Part shown: positions 26,887-35,266 of the stretch, piece by piece
Position numbering within the stretch: position 1 is the first letter of the stretch
How the letters are laid out: every line of letters begins with the position of its first letter
Assembly: GCF_003946655.1 (NCBI RefSeq)
Contig: NZ_RHOV01000009.1
Span: 1 to 64,000 of the forward strand
Origin: Lapidilactobacillus achengensis
GTDB lineage: Bacteria; Bacillota; Bacilli; Lactobacillales; Lactobacillaceae
Direction of reading: 5' to 3'
DNA length: 64,000 nt
Position numbers and translations under genes: made by a program
Notes under the pieces: model-generated
What the model was told of the DNA's origin: nothing
The model's database searches: none
What the model saw: only the letters and a program-made list of their open reading frames with translations

Positions 26887-27819
26887 TTAGAGAAAATGTC
26901 CCTGTAAACCGGCGGAGGCTTGCCAATGCCCATCTTGAAAGACCAGGATCCCTTCGATCCGCGGTTCGGCGGCGATCTGCGCGAGGATTTCGTTGGCGTC
27001 ATGACCGAATAAACGGGAGGTCCAAATCTCGCCCGTGACCGATTTTTCAGAAAAAATCGTCAGGCTGGCCAGATCGGTGACCAAGGGATAGCCGGTGCGC
27101 GAGTCGAAAATATGATGATAACTGTGGCCGTCGCGCTCCAAGTGGCGCTCATAGATGCCTGAAGTTACCACCGAACCCGCCGGCAATTTCAACGCGGTCA
27201 GGTAATCGCCGCGGGGGCTGCGGGGATCTTGAATGCCAATTCGCCACAAATGGTCGGCGTGGGCCAAGGCGGGACCCCAAGTGACCAGGTTACCGCCTAA
27301 GTTGACCAAGGCGGACTGGACGTGGCGCGCTTGGAGGTGGGCGATCACCAAATCGGCGCTGTATCCCTTGGCCAGCGCGCCTAAATCAAGGGCCATCCCC
27401 ACTTGAGGTAAGTAAACTTCTTGCGTCGCGGGGTTCAACTGGATCTGGCGCGGATCGATCAACGGCAGACAGGCGGCGATCTCGGCGGCGCTGGGCACCC
27501 GGGCGTCACTAAAGCCGATTCGCCAAGTTTGCACCAGCGGACCAATGGCGATATTCAAATGACTGGCCGGCGCGCAACTGTGCGTTTTGCCAAGTTCGAT
27601 CAGCGCGAACAATTGGGGGTGGACCTTGACCGGATGCCGACCGGCGGCGTGGTTGACCGCCATCAACTCCGAATCGGCGGCGTTAGCGCTGAATCGATGC
27701 TCCGCCACCTGCAACAAAGTGGCGCACTCCGCCAAAATCGGCTCAGGATCGGCGTCCACCTGAATATCCAAGGTGATCACCGTTCCCATTAAATGCAATT
27801 CTCGTTGTCCCCGCGCCAT
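26887..27819 (-). CDS. apbE: FAD:protein FMN transferase ApbE, cytosolic form
   Basis: A 310-residue enzyme that moves FMN from FAD to a Ser/Thr in the (S/T)GA(S/T) motif of target proteins. Family motifs: LHLMGTVITLDIQV at the start, MALDLGALAKGYSADLV, ALVNLGGNLVTWG, and VTSGIYERHLERDGHSYHHI with DSRTGYP. ATG 27819 is chosen for AAAGGAG nine bases upstream. It has no signal peptide or lipobox, unlike secreted ApbE proteins, so it should act in the cytosol. The only visible partner with target motifs is the protein at 24399. Confidence 0.93.
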   Translation of the reverse strand: MARGQRELHLMGTVITLDIQVDADPEPILAECATLLQVAEHRFSANAADSELMAVNHAAGRHPVKVHPQLFALIELGKTHSCAPASHLNIAIGPLVQTWRIGFSDARVPSAAEIAACLPLIDPRQIQLNPATQEVYLPQVGMALDLGALAKGYSADLVIAHLQARHVQSALVNLGGNLVTWGPALAHADHLWRIGIQDPRSPRGDYLTALKLPAGSVVTSGIYERHLERDGHSYHHIFDSRTGYPLVTDLASLTIFSEKSVTGEIWTSRLFGHDANEILAQIAAEPRIEGILVFQDGHWQASAGLQGHFL

Positions 27820-27838
27820 TTCTGATCGCTCCTTTACC

Positions 27839-27867
27839 AAAAGCGCTTGATCAAGCAAGCGTTTTTT
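27839..27867. promoter_or_regulatory. palindrome before apbE
   Basis: AAAAGCGCTTGATCAAGCAAGCGTTTTTT: near-perfect palindrome centred on TGATCA, about 20 bases before the apbE start codon. It could be an operator or a plus-strand terminator. The region 27868-28140 upstream shows no gene. Confidence 0.5.
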
Positions 27868-28140
27868 ACTGATTTCACCATAGCATATCGCCGCTGCGTT
27901 GCGGAACTTTTTTGGCAAAAAAGTCTGGATCGTCACTGGTGCGATGGCCGACTAGGAGGCGCAAAAGCGGTGTCTAGGGCGCTTGCCTTGCTGGCGCGTG
28001 ACCTAAACCGCTGTTTTCTTGCTGAGCTGACGTGCCGAAAATGACAGGTTTAGAAGGCTGTCCTATCATTTTCCTAACAAAAATCGCTTGTTTCTTGAAA
28101 TCATAAGATGTTAGAAGACAAACAAATGAATCAACCGTGA

Positions 28141-28198
28141 AAAAAAGTCCCCCAATTTTCCAATCCAATTGAAAATGGATGAAAATTAGAGGACTTTT
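28141..28198 (-). terminator. terminator of the esterase gene
   Basis: On the minus strand AAAAGTCC and GGACTTTTTT close a long imperfect stem of about 20 pairs with many A-T pairs. It follows the esterase stop. Confidence 0.8.
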
Positions 28199-28224
28199 AA
28201 CTAGTCGGTGCGCTAATATCAGAT

Positions 28225-29088
28225 TTAATTTTGATCTGTTGGTGCTTTGGCCGCGGATGTCGTGCCGGCCGGCAGCTGGTGGTGCAGCCACGTCATGAAG
28301 AGGTCGGGCCAGACGGTGACTTCCGGCTGAACGCTGGTGTCGCGGTGGGAACTGGCCGTTTCCGCCGTGGCCAAACTCAAGCCGTGGTGACCTTCTGGGA
28401 AAATGTGTAATTCAAAAGGAACTTGGTTGGCCCGCAAACTTTTCGCGAACAACAAGGCGTTTTCCATCGGGACCACATCGTCGGTAAACGTGGACCACAA
28501 GAATGTTTTCGGCGTAGCGGCGCTGACGTGATGTTCCAGCGAGACTTCCGCCCGCGCTTCCGTTTCATGTTTGCGCTCGCCCAACAACGCCGCGATCGAG
28601 CCTTCGTGGCAATATTTGCCAGCCGTGATCACGGGATAGGACAGCAGTAGGCCATTAGGTTGAATCTGCGCCGCCGTGAAGCCAAAGTCGGCCAATAGCT
28701 TCTGATCCCAATAAACGCCTAAACTAGCGGCGACATGAGCTCCCGCCGAGAACCCAGCGGCGATGATCCGCTGGGGATCAACGTGCCAAGCCGCGGCGTT
28801 GGCCCGCACCGTCGCCAGCGCTTGCGCCATTTCCAATAAGGCCACCGGAAAACGCGCCGGCGCCACCGAATACCGCAAAATAAACGCCTGAACACCAGCG
28901 GCCGCGAAATGAATCGCCACCGGCTCCGCCTCCCGATCGGATAGAAATTCGTAACCACCACCAGGACAGATGATCACCGCGGGCCGTTGTCGTTGCGGAT
29001 CGATCTCCGGTGAATTGTCCAGCACGTAGCCGGTCAGCGTGGCTGTGTCCGACAGTGGTGTGGTCAATGTTTGTTGAATCAGTTCCAT
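28225..29088 (-). CDS. alpha/beta hydrolase (acetyl-esterase-like)
   Basis: A 287-residue cytosolic hydrolase. Oxyanion motif CPGGGYEFLSDREAEP, nucleophile elbow GFSAGAH, acid in FTDDVVPMENAL and histidine in EGHHGLSL match the esterases often annotated as xylan acetyl esterase or BD-FAE family. ATG 29088 follows GGGGGGAAA; the longer frame runs into repeat DNA. It has its own terminator. Substrate unknown. Confidence 0.88.
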   Translation of the reverse strand: MELIQQTLTTPLSDTATLTGYVLDNSPEIDPQRQRPAVIICPGGGYEFLSDREAEPVAIHFAAAGVQAFILRYSVAPARFPVALLEMAQALATVRANAAAWHVDPQRIIAAGFSAGAHVAASLGVYWDQKLLADFGFTAAQIQPNGLLLSYPVITAGKYCHEGSIAALLGERKHETEARAEVSLEHHVSAATPKTFLWSTFTDDVVPMENALLFAKSLRANQVPFELHIFPEGHHGLSLATAETASSHRDTSVQPEVTVWPDLFMTWLHHQLPAGTTSAAKAPTDQN

Positions 29089-29215
29089 GATATGTTTCCC
29101 CCCTGAGTGCAAAAAACTTGCGATAACAATGTTTCCGTTTTCATTATACGACCAAATGGCCTTGGGTTGGTAATTAGGCGCTTGATTGCAGGTGTGGTGG
29201 GGTTTGGATGGGGAC

Positions 29216-29375
29216 GCAACCGCCTCAGGACGTTTGTCGTGGCTGGAACGCGGTGGGCATCGTTTGAAGCCAATCCGCAAGCCCAGCGGCTTGTCTTCAA
29301 ATCGAGCCTTGTCCTAAGCGACAAAGCCGCCAAGGACAATTTCACCGCTGAGCCACACGTCCTGAGGCGGTTGCT
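29216..29375. repeat. family B cloverleaf repeat B5
   Basis: Outer stem identical to B4: CAACCGCCTCAGGACGT (29217-29233) with ACGTCCTGAGGCGGTTG (29357-29373). The internal first hairpin is a different one, CCTTGTCCTAAGCG type, instead of the TTATTCTTAGCG type of B4. Confidence 0.9.
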
Positions 29376-29502
29376 AGGCAGAATTGAGCCTATCTGCAAT
29401 CATGGCGAAGGATTTGACGAAGCGCTTTTGCAAGTGTGGTGGTCAAACAATTGCCCTTTTGGTGATGGTACGGCAATGCCAACTGATTCCAGAAGCTTAT
29501 GC
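29375..29502 (+). repeat. family C block, 5' third
   Basis: CTAGGCAGAATTGAGCCTAT, GACGAAGCGCTTTTGCAAG and GGTACGGCAATGCCAACTGA match the first 130 bases of the full C block at 29700. Confidence 0.8.
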
Positions 29503-29538
29503 GTTGTTATTGAACCTATGCTTAATTGCGGGCGTGAG

Positions 29539-29699
29539 CGCAACCGGCTGGGACTGCTGTTGCGGACTGGAACGTGGTGGGCACTGTTTTGAGCCAATCC
29601 GCAAAAAGCGCGGCTTGTCTCAAAATCAGGCCTTGTCCTAAGCGGCAAAGCCGCCAAGGACAATTTCACCACTGAGCCGCGCAGTCCCAGCCGGTTGCT
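29539..29699. repeat. family B cloverleaf repeat B6
   Basis: Outer stem GCAACCGGCTGGGACTGC (29540-29557) with GCAGTCCCAGCCGGTTGC (29681-29698): 18 perfect pairs of a sequence different from B4, B7 and B8. Both internal hairpins are present. Confidence 0.9.
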
Positions 29700-30057
29700 A
29701 GGCAGAATTGAGCCTACCTGCAATCGAAGTTGTGTATCTGACGAAGCGCTTTTGCAAGCTAGAGGTCAAACCAATTGCCCATTTTTTGGGTGGTACGGCA
29801 ATGCCAACTGATTCAGATTAGAAGGTTGGTACAGTTTACATCGATTGAACATCTTTAACCGCTCGATGAACACTCCACGGGTGGAAACCGACCGACTCAG
29901 CTGATTCATCAAGATCAAGTCCTAGTTCATCAGACAGGCTGCACTGGGGTTACCAATTTAAAGCTGGTGACCACTAACCACGGTCGTCAAGTGCGTGGCC
30001 CCTCATCAATTGACCATATCTTGTTAACTGCCGTGAGTGCTCAAGCGACTGTTATAA
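29700..30057 (+). repeat. family C block, full copy (right)
   Basis: Plus-strand partner of 23818-24176. It carries the words CAATGCCAACTGATTC, GCTGATTCATCAAGATCAAG, GTTCATCAGACAG, CCACTAACCACGGTCGTCAA and GAGTGCTCAAGCGACTG. No open frame with a ribosome site. Confidence 0.85.
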
Positions 30058-30230
30058 CGTTGAGCGGCTGGAGCGGAGAAATTCGGGGTGAGATCGCCGT
30101 GTCGTTATTCTTAGCGGCTTTGCCGCTTAGAATAAGGCTCAGCTTTGAGATTTTCGGCGCCCTTCCGAAAAGCTCAAAGTGACGCCCACAGCGAGCTCAC
30201 CCCGAATTTCGCAGCGCAAGCCGCGGCCAA
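30058..30230. repeat. family B cloverleaf repeat B7
   Basis: Outer stem GAAATTCGGGGTGAG (30077-30091) with CTCACCCCGAATTTC (30196-30210). Hairpins CTTATTCTTAGCGGC/GCCGCTTAGAATAAG and AGCTTTGAGATTTTCGG/CCGAAAAGCTCAAAG. A short second remnant (GCGAGCTCACTTCG, GCGCAGCGCAGGCTGCGC) follows to about 30300. Confidence 0.88.
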
Positions 30231-30393
30231 GCTACTTTTGCCAGTCAGTGTAGCGAGCTCACTTCGTCACGCGCAGCGCAGGCTGCGCACAATCTACTTT
30301 CAACCAGCACCAGCAATCCCAGCAAAAGACGGTGATTTTTGCTATAATCAAGGGTAGAAGACAGTGGGAACAGCGAGAAAAAGGGGCTAGGTT

Positions 30394-31548
30394 GTGGAAT
30401 TTCTAGGACAGATCACGATTATTTTGGTAACAACATTATTGGTAGGCTATTTGTGCAATCGAATCGGCATTCCCGCCGTACTAGGCGAGTTGATCGCCGG
30501 AGTCTTGGTCGGCCCGGCCGTTTTGAGTTGGGTCAAACCGACCAACTTTCTCCATCAAATGGCCGAGATCGGCGTGATTTTGCTGATGTTTGCGGCGGGA
30601 TGCGAAAGTGATCTCGTCTTGTTGCGGAAATACTTCAAGCCCAGCATGTTGGCCGCTATTTTGGGCGCGGTTTTGCCGATCGTAACGATCTGGCCCTTAG
30701 CGCAATTATTTGGCATGTCCAGCCAGCATGCCCTGTTTCTGGGGGTGGTGTTCGCGGCGACGTCGGTGTCGATCTCGGTGGTGGTGATGCAGGAGCTGAA
30801 CTTCACCAAGAATCGCGAGGCCAGCACGATCTTAGGCGCGGCGGTGGTTGACGATATTTTAGCGGTGATTATTTTAAGCTTGATGATGTCATTTCTCGGC
30901 GAGGAGAAAATGTCGACGCCGGCGATGCTGGGGCATTTCGCCTTGCAGATCGGTTATTTCGTTGGGATCTTCGTGGTGATCAAATGGGTCACGCCGATCG
31001 TCTTCAGCGTGGCGCGGCGGTTACAGATCCAATACGCCAGTACCGTGGTTTCACTGATCATCGCCTTTGGTTTGGCCTATCTAGCGGAAGTTGTGGGCTT
31101 GAGCGATGTGGTCGGCGCTTTTTTTGCCGGGGTGGCGGTCAGTCGCACCGACTTTCGCGAGGAAATCAGTCGTTCCGTTGACACCTTGGGCAACAGTCTG
31201 TTCATGCCGATCTTTTTCGTTAATATTGGCTTGAGTATGACTTTCGACAGCTTCGTTCCGCAGATCGGCTTCATTCTGGTGCTGACTGTGGTGGCAATCG
31301 TCACTAAGCTGATCGGTTGCGGGGGCGCCGTGAAATTGTTGGGCTTCGACTGGAACAGCGCGCTGATCGTCGGTTCGGGGATGGTTTCGCGCGGGGAAAT
31401 GGCGCTGATCATCGCCCAGATCGGCTTGACCAACCACCTCATGTCCACCGCCCATTATTCCGCGGTGATCGCGGCGATTATTCTGACGACCTTGTTGGCG
31501 CCACTGTTTCTGAAAATGGCGATCGGGCACAAAGCGGCGGTAGCCTAG
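30394..31548 (+). CDS. monovalent cation:proton antiporter (CPA2, KefB/NapA-like)
   Basis: A 384-residue integral membrane protein with about twelve spans, truncated relative to Kef proteins (no RCK/TrkA-N domain). Motifs: IPAVLGELIAGVLVGP near residue 27, LLMFAAGCESDL, and the ion-binding region ILGAAVVDDILAVI with paired aspartates. GTG at 30394 with AAAAGGGG upstream. It probably exchanges Na+ or K+ for protons. A single gene. Confidence 0.88.
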   Translation: MEFLGQITIILVTTLLVGYLCNRIGIPAVLGELIAGVLVGPAVLSWVKPTNFLHQMAEIGVILLMFAAGCESDLVLLRKYFKPSMLAAILGAVLPIVTIWPLAQLFGMSSQHALFLGVVFAATSVSISVVVMQELNFTKNREASTILGAAVVDDILAVIILSLMMSFLGEEKMSTPAMLGHFALQIGYFVGIFVVIKWVTPIVFSVARRLQIQYASTVVSLIIAFGLAYLAEVVGLSDVVGAFFAGVAVSRTDFREEISRSVDTLGNSLFMPIFFVNIGLSMTFDSFVPQIGFILVLTVVAIVTKLIGCGGAVKLLGFDWNSALIVGSGMVSRGEMALIIAQIGLTNHLMSTAHYSAVIAAIILTTLLAPLFLKMAIGHKAAVA

Positions 31549-31713
31549 TCGTAGCATCGCAGAATCATGGCAGTAGCGGGACACAATGATCCAGCGGCAG
31601 GCGGCTTGCGCCAGCCACTTGGTCAGGAAATCAGTCAGGGTAAAACAGCTTATTTGGGAAGATGAGGCAAGCGTGAATATGGTCCCAGTAAGGGAAAGGA
31701 GTCGGCGTTACAA

Positions 31714-32802
31714 GTGAAAAATGTTAGAAAATGGGTACTGGCAGGCGTTCTTGCCGGTCTTTTTGGTGGGAGTATCGCGGTCGATCAGGTCCAGTCGAGG
31801 TCCGTTCAAGCGGCGCTGGTGCTGCAACCGGCGCGCTCGGTTGAGACGGTGGTCGATCATTCGAGCGCGGGTCTCAATGTGTATACGGAACAAAAGGGGC
31901 AGTTGGTTTTTAGCGGTCGGCACTTGGCCGCGGGGACGACTTGGCAAGTCTTTGGTCACACGACAATTCAGGAAACGCGTTACGCCAATCTTGGTGGGAC
32001 TCAATGGGTCGAAGCGAAATACTTGCGGCCGCAGCAACCCCAATTAAAGCGGGATCGGCGCCTGATCCAGATTCATTACGTTCCCGGTTACGGTGTTAAT
32101 CTGTGGCGCTTGACGGCAACAGGTCAGCTGGTGGGAACTGGACGGCGGCTGCGCCATGGCACGCGTTGGCGTAGTTTGGGGACGGCGCAAATCAATGGGC
32201 AAACCTTCTATAATCTCGGGGGAAATCAGTGGATCGCGCACCAGTATGGCTGGATCACTAATCTTGATGGTCAGGGGCGCATTGGGCGTCCGACTTATTT
32301 GAAGGGCGTGTTGCTCGTCAATAAGTTGAATGGGATCGGGCAGCGGTTTGGCGGCAGTAATCCCACGGCGAATGCGGCGCTGTGGAAGTTGCAGCAGGCG
32401 GCCCGAGCGGCGGGTCACGCCATGCCGCGCATCTCCGGTTATCGTTCTTACGGTTATCAGGTCAAGTTATATCGTGATTATGTTGCGACGGATGGCATTG
32501 CCGCTGCCGACCAATACTCTGCGCGTCCGGGCTTTTCCGAGCATCAAACGGGATTGGCTTTTGACATTGGCACGACTGATCTTGAAGCGAGCTACGGCAA
32601 AACCGCCGCCGGTCGTTGGTTGGCCCAAAACTGCGCCACCTATGGCTTCATCATTCGTTTCCCACAAGGAAAGGAAGGATTGACGGGCTACACCTATGAA
32701 CCGTGGCATGTTCGTTATGTGGGCGTCGCCGCCGCGCAACAGATCAAGGCGCAAGGACTGTCGCTGGAGGAGTATTTAGGCGCCGAGTCGGCCCAAAACT
32801 AA
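31714..32802 (+). CDS. secreted D-Ala-D-Ala carboxypeptidase (VanY family) with SH3-like repeats
   Basis: A 362-residue exported protein: signal peptide (VLAGVLAGLFGGSIAV), two repeats of about 70 residues resembling GW/SH3-like wall-binding modules (GTTWQVFGHTTIQETRYANL; GTRWRSLGTAQINGQTFYNL), then a LAS peptidase domain (residues 190-355) with YRSYGYQ, SEHQTGLAFDIG (zinc His and Asp) and EPWHVRYVG. It trims peptidoglycan stem peptides at the wall. GTG 31714 with AAGGAG 12 bases upstream. Own terminator follows. Confidence 0.9.
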   Translation: MKNVRKWVLAGVLAGLFGGSIAVDQVQSRSVQAALVLQPARSVETVVDHSSAGLNVYTEQKGQLVFSGRHLAAGTTWQVFGHTTIQETRYANLGGTQWVEAKYLRPQQPQLKRDRRLIQIHYVPGYGVNLWRLTATGQLVGTGRRLRHGTRWRSLGTAQINGQTFYNLGGNQWIAHQYGWITNLDGQGRIGRPTYLKGVLLVNKLNGIGQRFGGSNPTANAALWKLQQAARAAGHAMPRISGYRSYGYQVKLYRDYVATDGIAAADQYSARPGFSEHQTGLAFDIGTTDLEASYGKTAAGRWLAQNCATYGFIIRFPQGKEGLTGYTYEPWHVRYVGVAAAQQIKAQGLSLEEYLGAESAQN

Positions 32803-32818
32803 ATGAAGCAAGGTTCTG

Positions 32819-32850
32819 AAAAGCCCAGGCAAGTTGCCTGGGCTTTTTTT
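32819..32850 (+). terminator. terminator of the VanY-like gene
   Basis: AAGCCCAGGCAA-GT-TGCCTGGGCTT followed by TTTTT. Confidence 0.92.
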
Positions 32851-32893
32851 GTCCGGGGCAAAATCAAATTGGCAGCCGGAATAAAAATAATGC

Positions 32894-32940
32894 TTGATTT
32901 ACAGATGAAAACGCTATACAATGATTGTCGAAACGTTTCG
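32894..32940 (+). promoter_or_regulatory. promoter of the glucan locus with cre-like site and LacI operator O1
   Basis: TTGATT (32894-32899), 17 bases, TACAAT (32917-32922). A cre-like sequence TGAAAACGCTATACA (32906-32920) overlaps the -10 region. The palindrome CGAAACGTTTCG lies at 32929-32940. CcpA repression plus specific LacI control is the expected reading. Confidence 0.7.
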
Positions 32941-33058
32941 AAAGCAAAATCTTAACCACCCCCTAATCAGGGGTCGTTGGGGTAATCAGTTGGAATATAG
33001 GCGGTATTGGCTGATAAATGCTTTTTGAAACGAAGAAATAATGATCGATTGTGACCTA

Positions 33059-33070
33059 AGAAACGTTTCT
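33059..33070 (+). promoter_or_regulatory. LacI-type operator O2
   Basis: AGAAACGTTTCT, a perfect 12-base palindrome 39 bases before the GH3 start codon, sharing the GAAACGTTTC core with O1 and with the site at 38541. Confidence 0.75.
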
Positions 33071-33109
33071 ACGATAATAGCGTCAATTAAAGAGAGGAAG
33101 CTAGTAAAT

Positions 33110-35254
33110 ATGACAAGTGAACGTGTTTCAAAGTTGCTGCAAGAGATGACCACGGAAGAGAAAATCGGGCAATTATTGCAATTAAGTGCCGATTTCTTTG
33201 AGGGAAGCCAGGCGGTGATCACGGGACCGATGCGTGAACATGATCTGACGTTGGCAACTGTTTATACAGCTGGTTCTGTTTTAGGCATTTCCGGGGCGGA
33301 GCGAGTTCATCAGATCCAGGCCGACTATTTGGCGAAAAGTCGTTTGAAGATTCCGCTATTGTTCATGGCGGATATCGTTCATGGGTTTCAAACGATCTTT
33401 CCAATTCCATTAGGGATGGCCGCGAGTTTTGATCCCGAAGCAGTCAAGCTGGCTTCCGAAGTGGCGGCACGTGAATCCGCAGTCAGTGGGCTGCACGTGA
33501 CTTTTGCGCCGATGGTCGATTTGGTTAGGGATCCACGCTGGGGTCGAGTGATGGAGTCAACCGGTGAAGATCCGTATTTGAATAGTGTGTTGGCAAAGGC
33601 GAGTGTTGACGGGTTCCAAGGTGATCTTGACGTTGAGCACATCGCTGCCTGTGTTAAGCATTTTGCTGCTTATGGCGCTCCTGAGGCAGGTCGAGAATAC
33701 AACACGGTAGATCTGTCCGAATGGCGGTTCCGTGAACAATATTTACCAGCTTATTCCGCGGCGATCGCGGCGCAAGCTAAGTTAGTCATGACATCGTTCA
33801 ATACGCTTTTCGGGGTGCCAGCTACGGCGAACCAACACTTGTTCCGTGATATTCTGCGGGACGAATTGGCCTTCAAAGGGGTTGTGATCTCGGACTGGGA
33901 TGCGATCGGTGAGTTGATCAATCATGGCGTTGCCGGTAATTTACAAGCCGCGGCTGATCAGGCATTGGCTGCTGGTGTGGATATTGATATGATGAGCTTC
34001 GCCTATGCCAAATACTTGCAAAAGGCGGCTAACCTTGATGAGTCAACACGTCAGTTGATCGATGAGTCAACGGCGCGGATCTTGGAATTAAAGGAGAGCT
34101 TGGGCTTATTCACCGATCCCTATCGACAAGTGACGCCCGAGCGTGAACAGGCCGAGTTGAAGTCGGTCCAGAATCTGAACGCCGCGCAACAAGTAGCCGA
34201 AGAAAGTATTGTTTTATTGAAGAACGAGCGGGCGATCTTACCATTGGCCCGCGACCAAAAATTGGCCTTGATCGGACCAGTCGCCAATACTGGCGATCTG
34301 TTGGGGAGTTGGTCTTGGCAAGGAGATCAGCATCAGACCCCGTCGATTTATACGGCGATGGCCGAGAAATTCCCCCAAGTGAGCTATGCATCGGGGTGCG
34401 CTTATCATCAGCTCAATCACCGTGAGTTTGACCAAGCCCTGAGTACGGCCCGCCAGGCAGATAAAATCATTGCGGTGCTCGGTCTGCCTAGTTCAGAAAG
34501 TGGTGAGGCCACCAGTATGACGGATATTCGCTTGCCACAAGAACAATTGACCTTACTGCAAGCATTGGCGAAATTAGGCAAACCGATCATTAGCGTGGTG
34601 GTCACAGGACGTCCTTTGGATTTGACGCTCGTTGATGACTTATCTGCAGCGGTTGTTTTGGCCTGGTTCCCAGGTAGTCGGGGCGCGGCTGCATTGACGA
34701 ATATTCTCAGCGGTGCGGTCAATCCTAGTGGCAAGTTACCGATGACCTTCCCACGCTCGGTTGGGCAAGTGCCGATCTACTATAACCAATTCAATACCGG
34801 CCGCCCACTTAGCCATACGGAAAATGACCGTGAAAACAAGTATTTATCGAAGTACATTGATGAAGCCAACAGTCCCTTGTATCCTTTTGGGTTTGGCTTG
34901 AGTTATGCTGAGATCAAGGCCCAACCGATCAGCGCGACCCAACAAGGGCGATCGATTCAGTTGAAGGTCGAACTTGAGAATACGGCTGCACTTGCAGGGA
35001 AGACGGTGGTTCAATGTTATTTACATCAACCTGTTGCGACCACGGTCCAGCCAGTTCAGCGGTTAGTCGCTTTCAGCAAAGTGCTCGTTCCTAGCAAGCA
35101 AAAGGTCGAACTCACCTTGACGGTTGCTCCTGAAGAGCTGACTTATTTGGATGCGGCGCTGAAACGTCAAACTTTCACCGGGGAACTGAAATTCCTGATC
35201 GGCCTTGACTCTCAGCATACCAAGGCAATCAGTGTTGCCTACCAGAACGATTAA
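33110..35254 (+). CDS. GH3 beta-glucosidase
   Basis: A 714-residue cytosolic enzyme (no signal peptide) with the three GH3 domains: barrel (PLLFMADIVHGFQTIFPIPL, GRVMESTGEDPYLN, CVKHFAAYG), the catalytic nucleophile Asp in GVVISDWDAIGEL, the alpha/beta sandwich (SSESGEATSMTDI) and a C-terminal fibronectin-like domain. ATG 33110 has AGAGAGG upstream; the earlier frame start lies in operator O2. It precedes the GH94-like gene by 12 bases. In Listeria innocua the equivalent neighbour (Lin1840) hydrolyses beta-1,2-linked glucose dimers, so sophorose is a reasonable substrate guess. Confidence 0.93.
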   Translation: MTSERVSKLLQEMTTEEKIGQLLQLSADFFEGSQAVITGPMREHDLTLATVYTAGSVLGISGAERVHQIQADYLAKSRLKIPLLFMADIVHGFQTIFPIPLGMAASFDPEAVKLASEVAARESAVSGLHVTFAPMVDLVRDPRWGRVMESTGEDPYLNSVLAKASVDGFQGDLDVEHIAACVKHFAAYGAPEAGREYNTVDLSEWRFREQYLPAYSAAIAAQAKLVMTSFNTLFGVPATANQHLFRDILRDELAFKGVVISDWDAIGELINHGVAGNLQAAADQALAAGVDIDMMSFAYAKYLQKAANLDESTRQLIDESTARILELKESLGLFTDPYRQVTPEREQAELKSVQNLNAAQQVAEESIVLLKNERAILPLARDQKLALIGPVANTGDLLGSWSWQGDQHQTPSIYTAMAEKFPQVSYASGCAYHQLNHREFDQALSTARQADKIIAVLGLPSSESGEATSMTDIRLPQEQLTLLQALAKLGKPIISVVVTGRPLDLTLVDDLSAAVVLAWFPGSRGAAALTNILSGAVNPSGKLPMTFPRSVGQVPIYYNQFNTGRPLSHTENDRENKYLSKYIDEANSPLYPFGFGLSYAEIKAQPISATQQGRSIQLKVELENTAALAGKTVVQCYLHQPVATTVQPVQRLVAFSKVLVPSKQKVELTLTVAPEELTYLDAALKRQTFTGELKFLIGLDSQHTKAISVAYQND

Positions 35255-35266
35255 CGGAGGTCTGTC

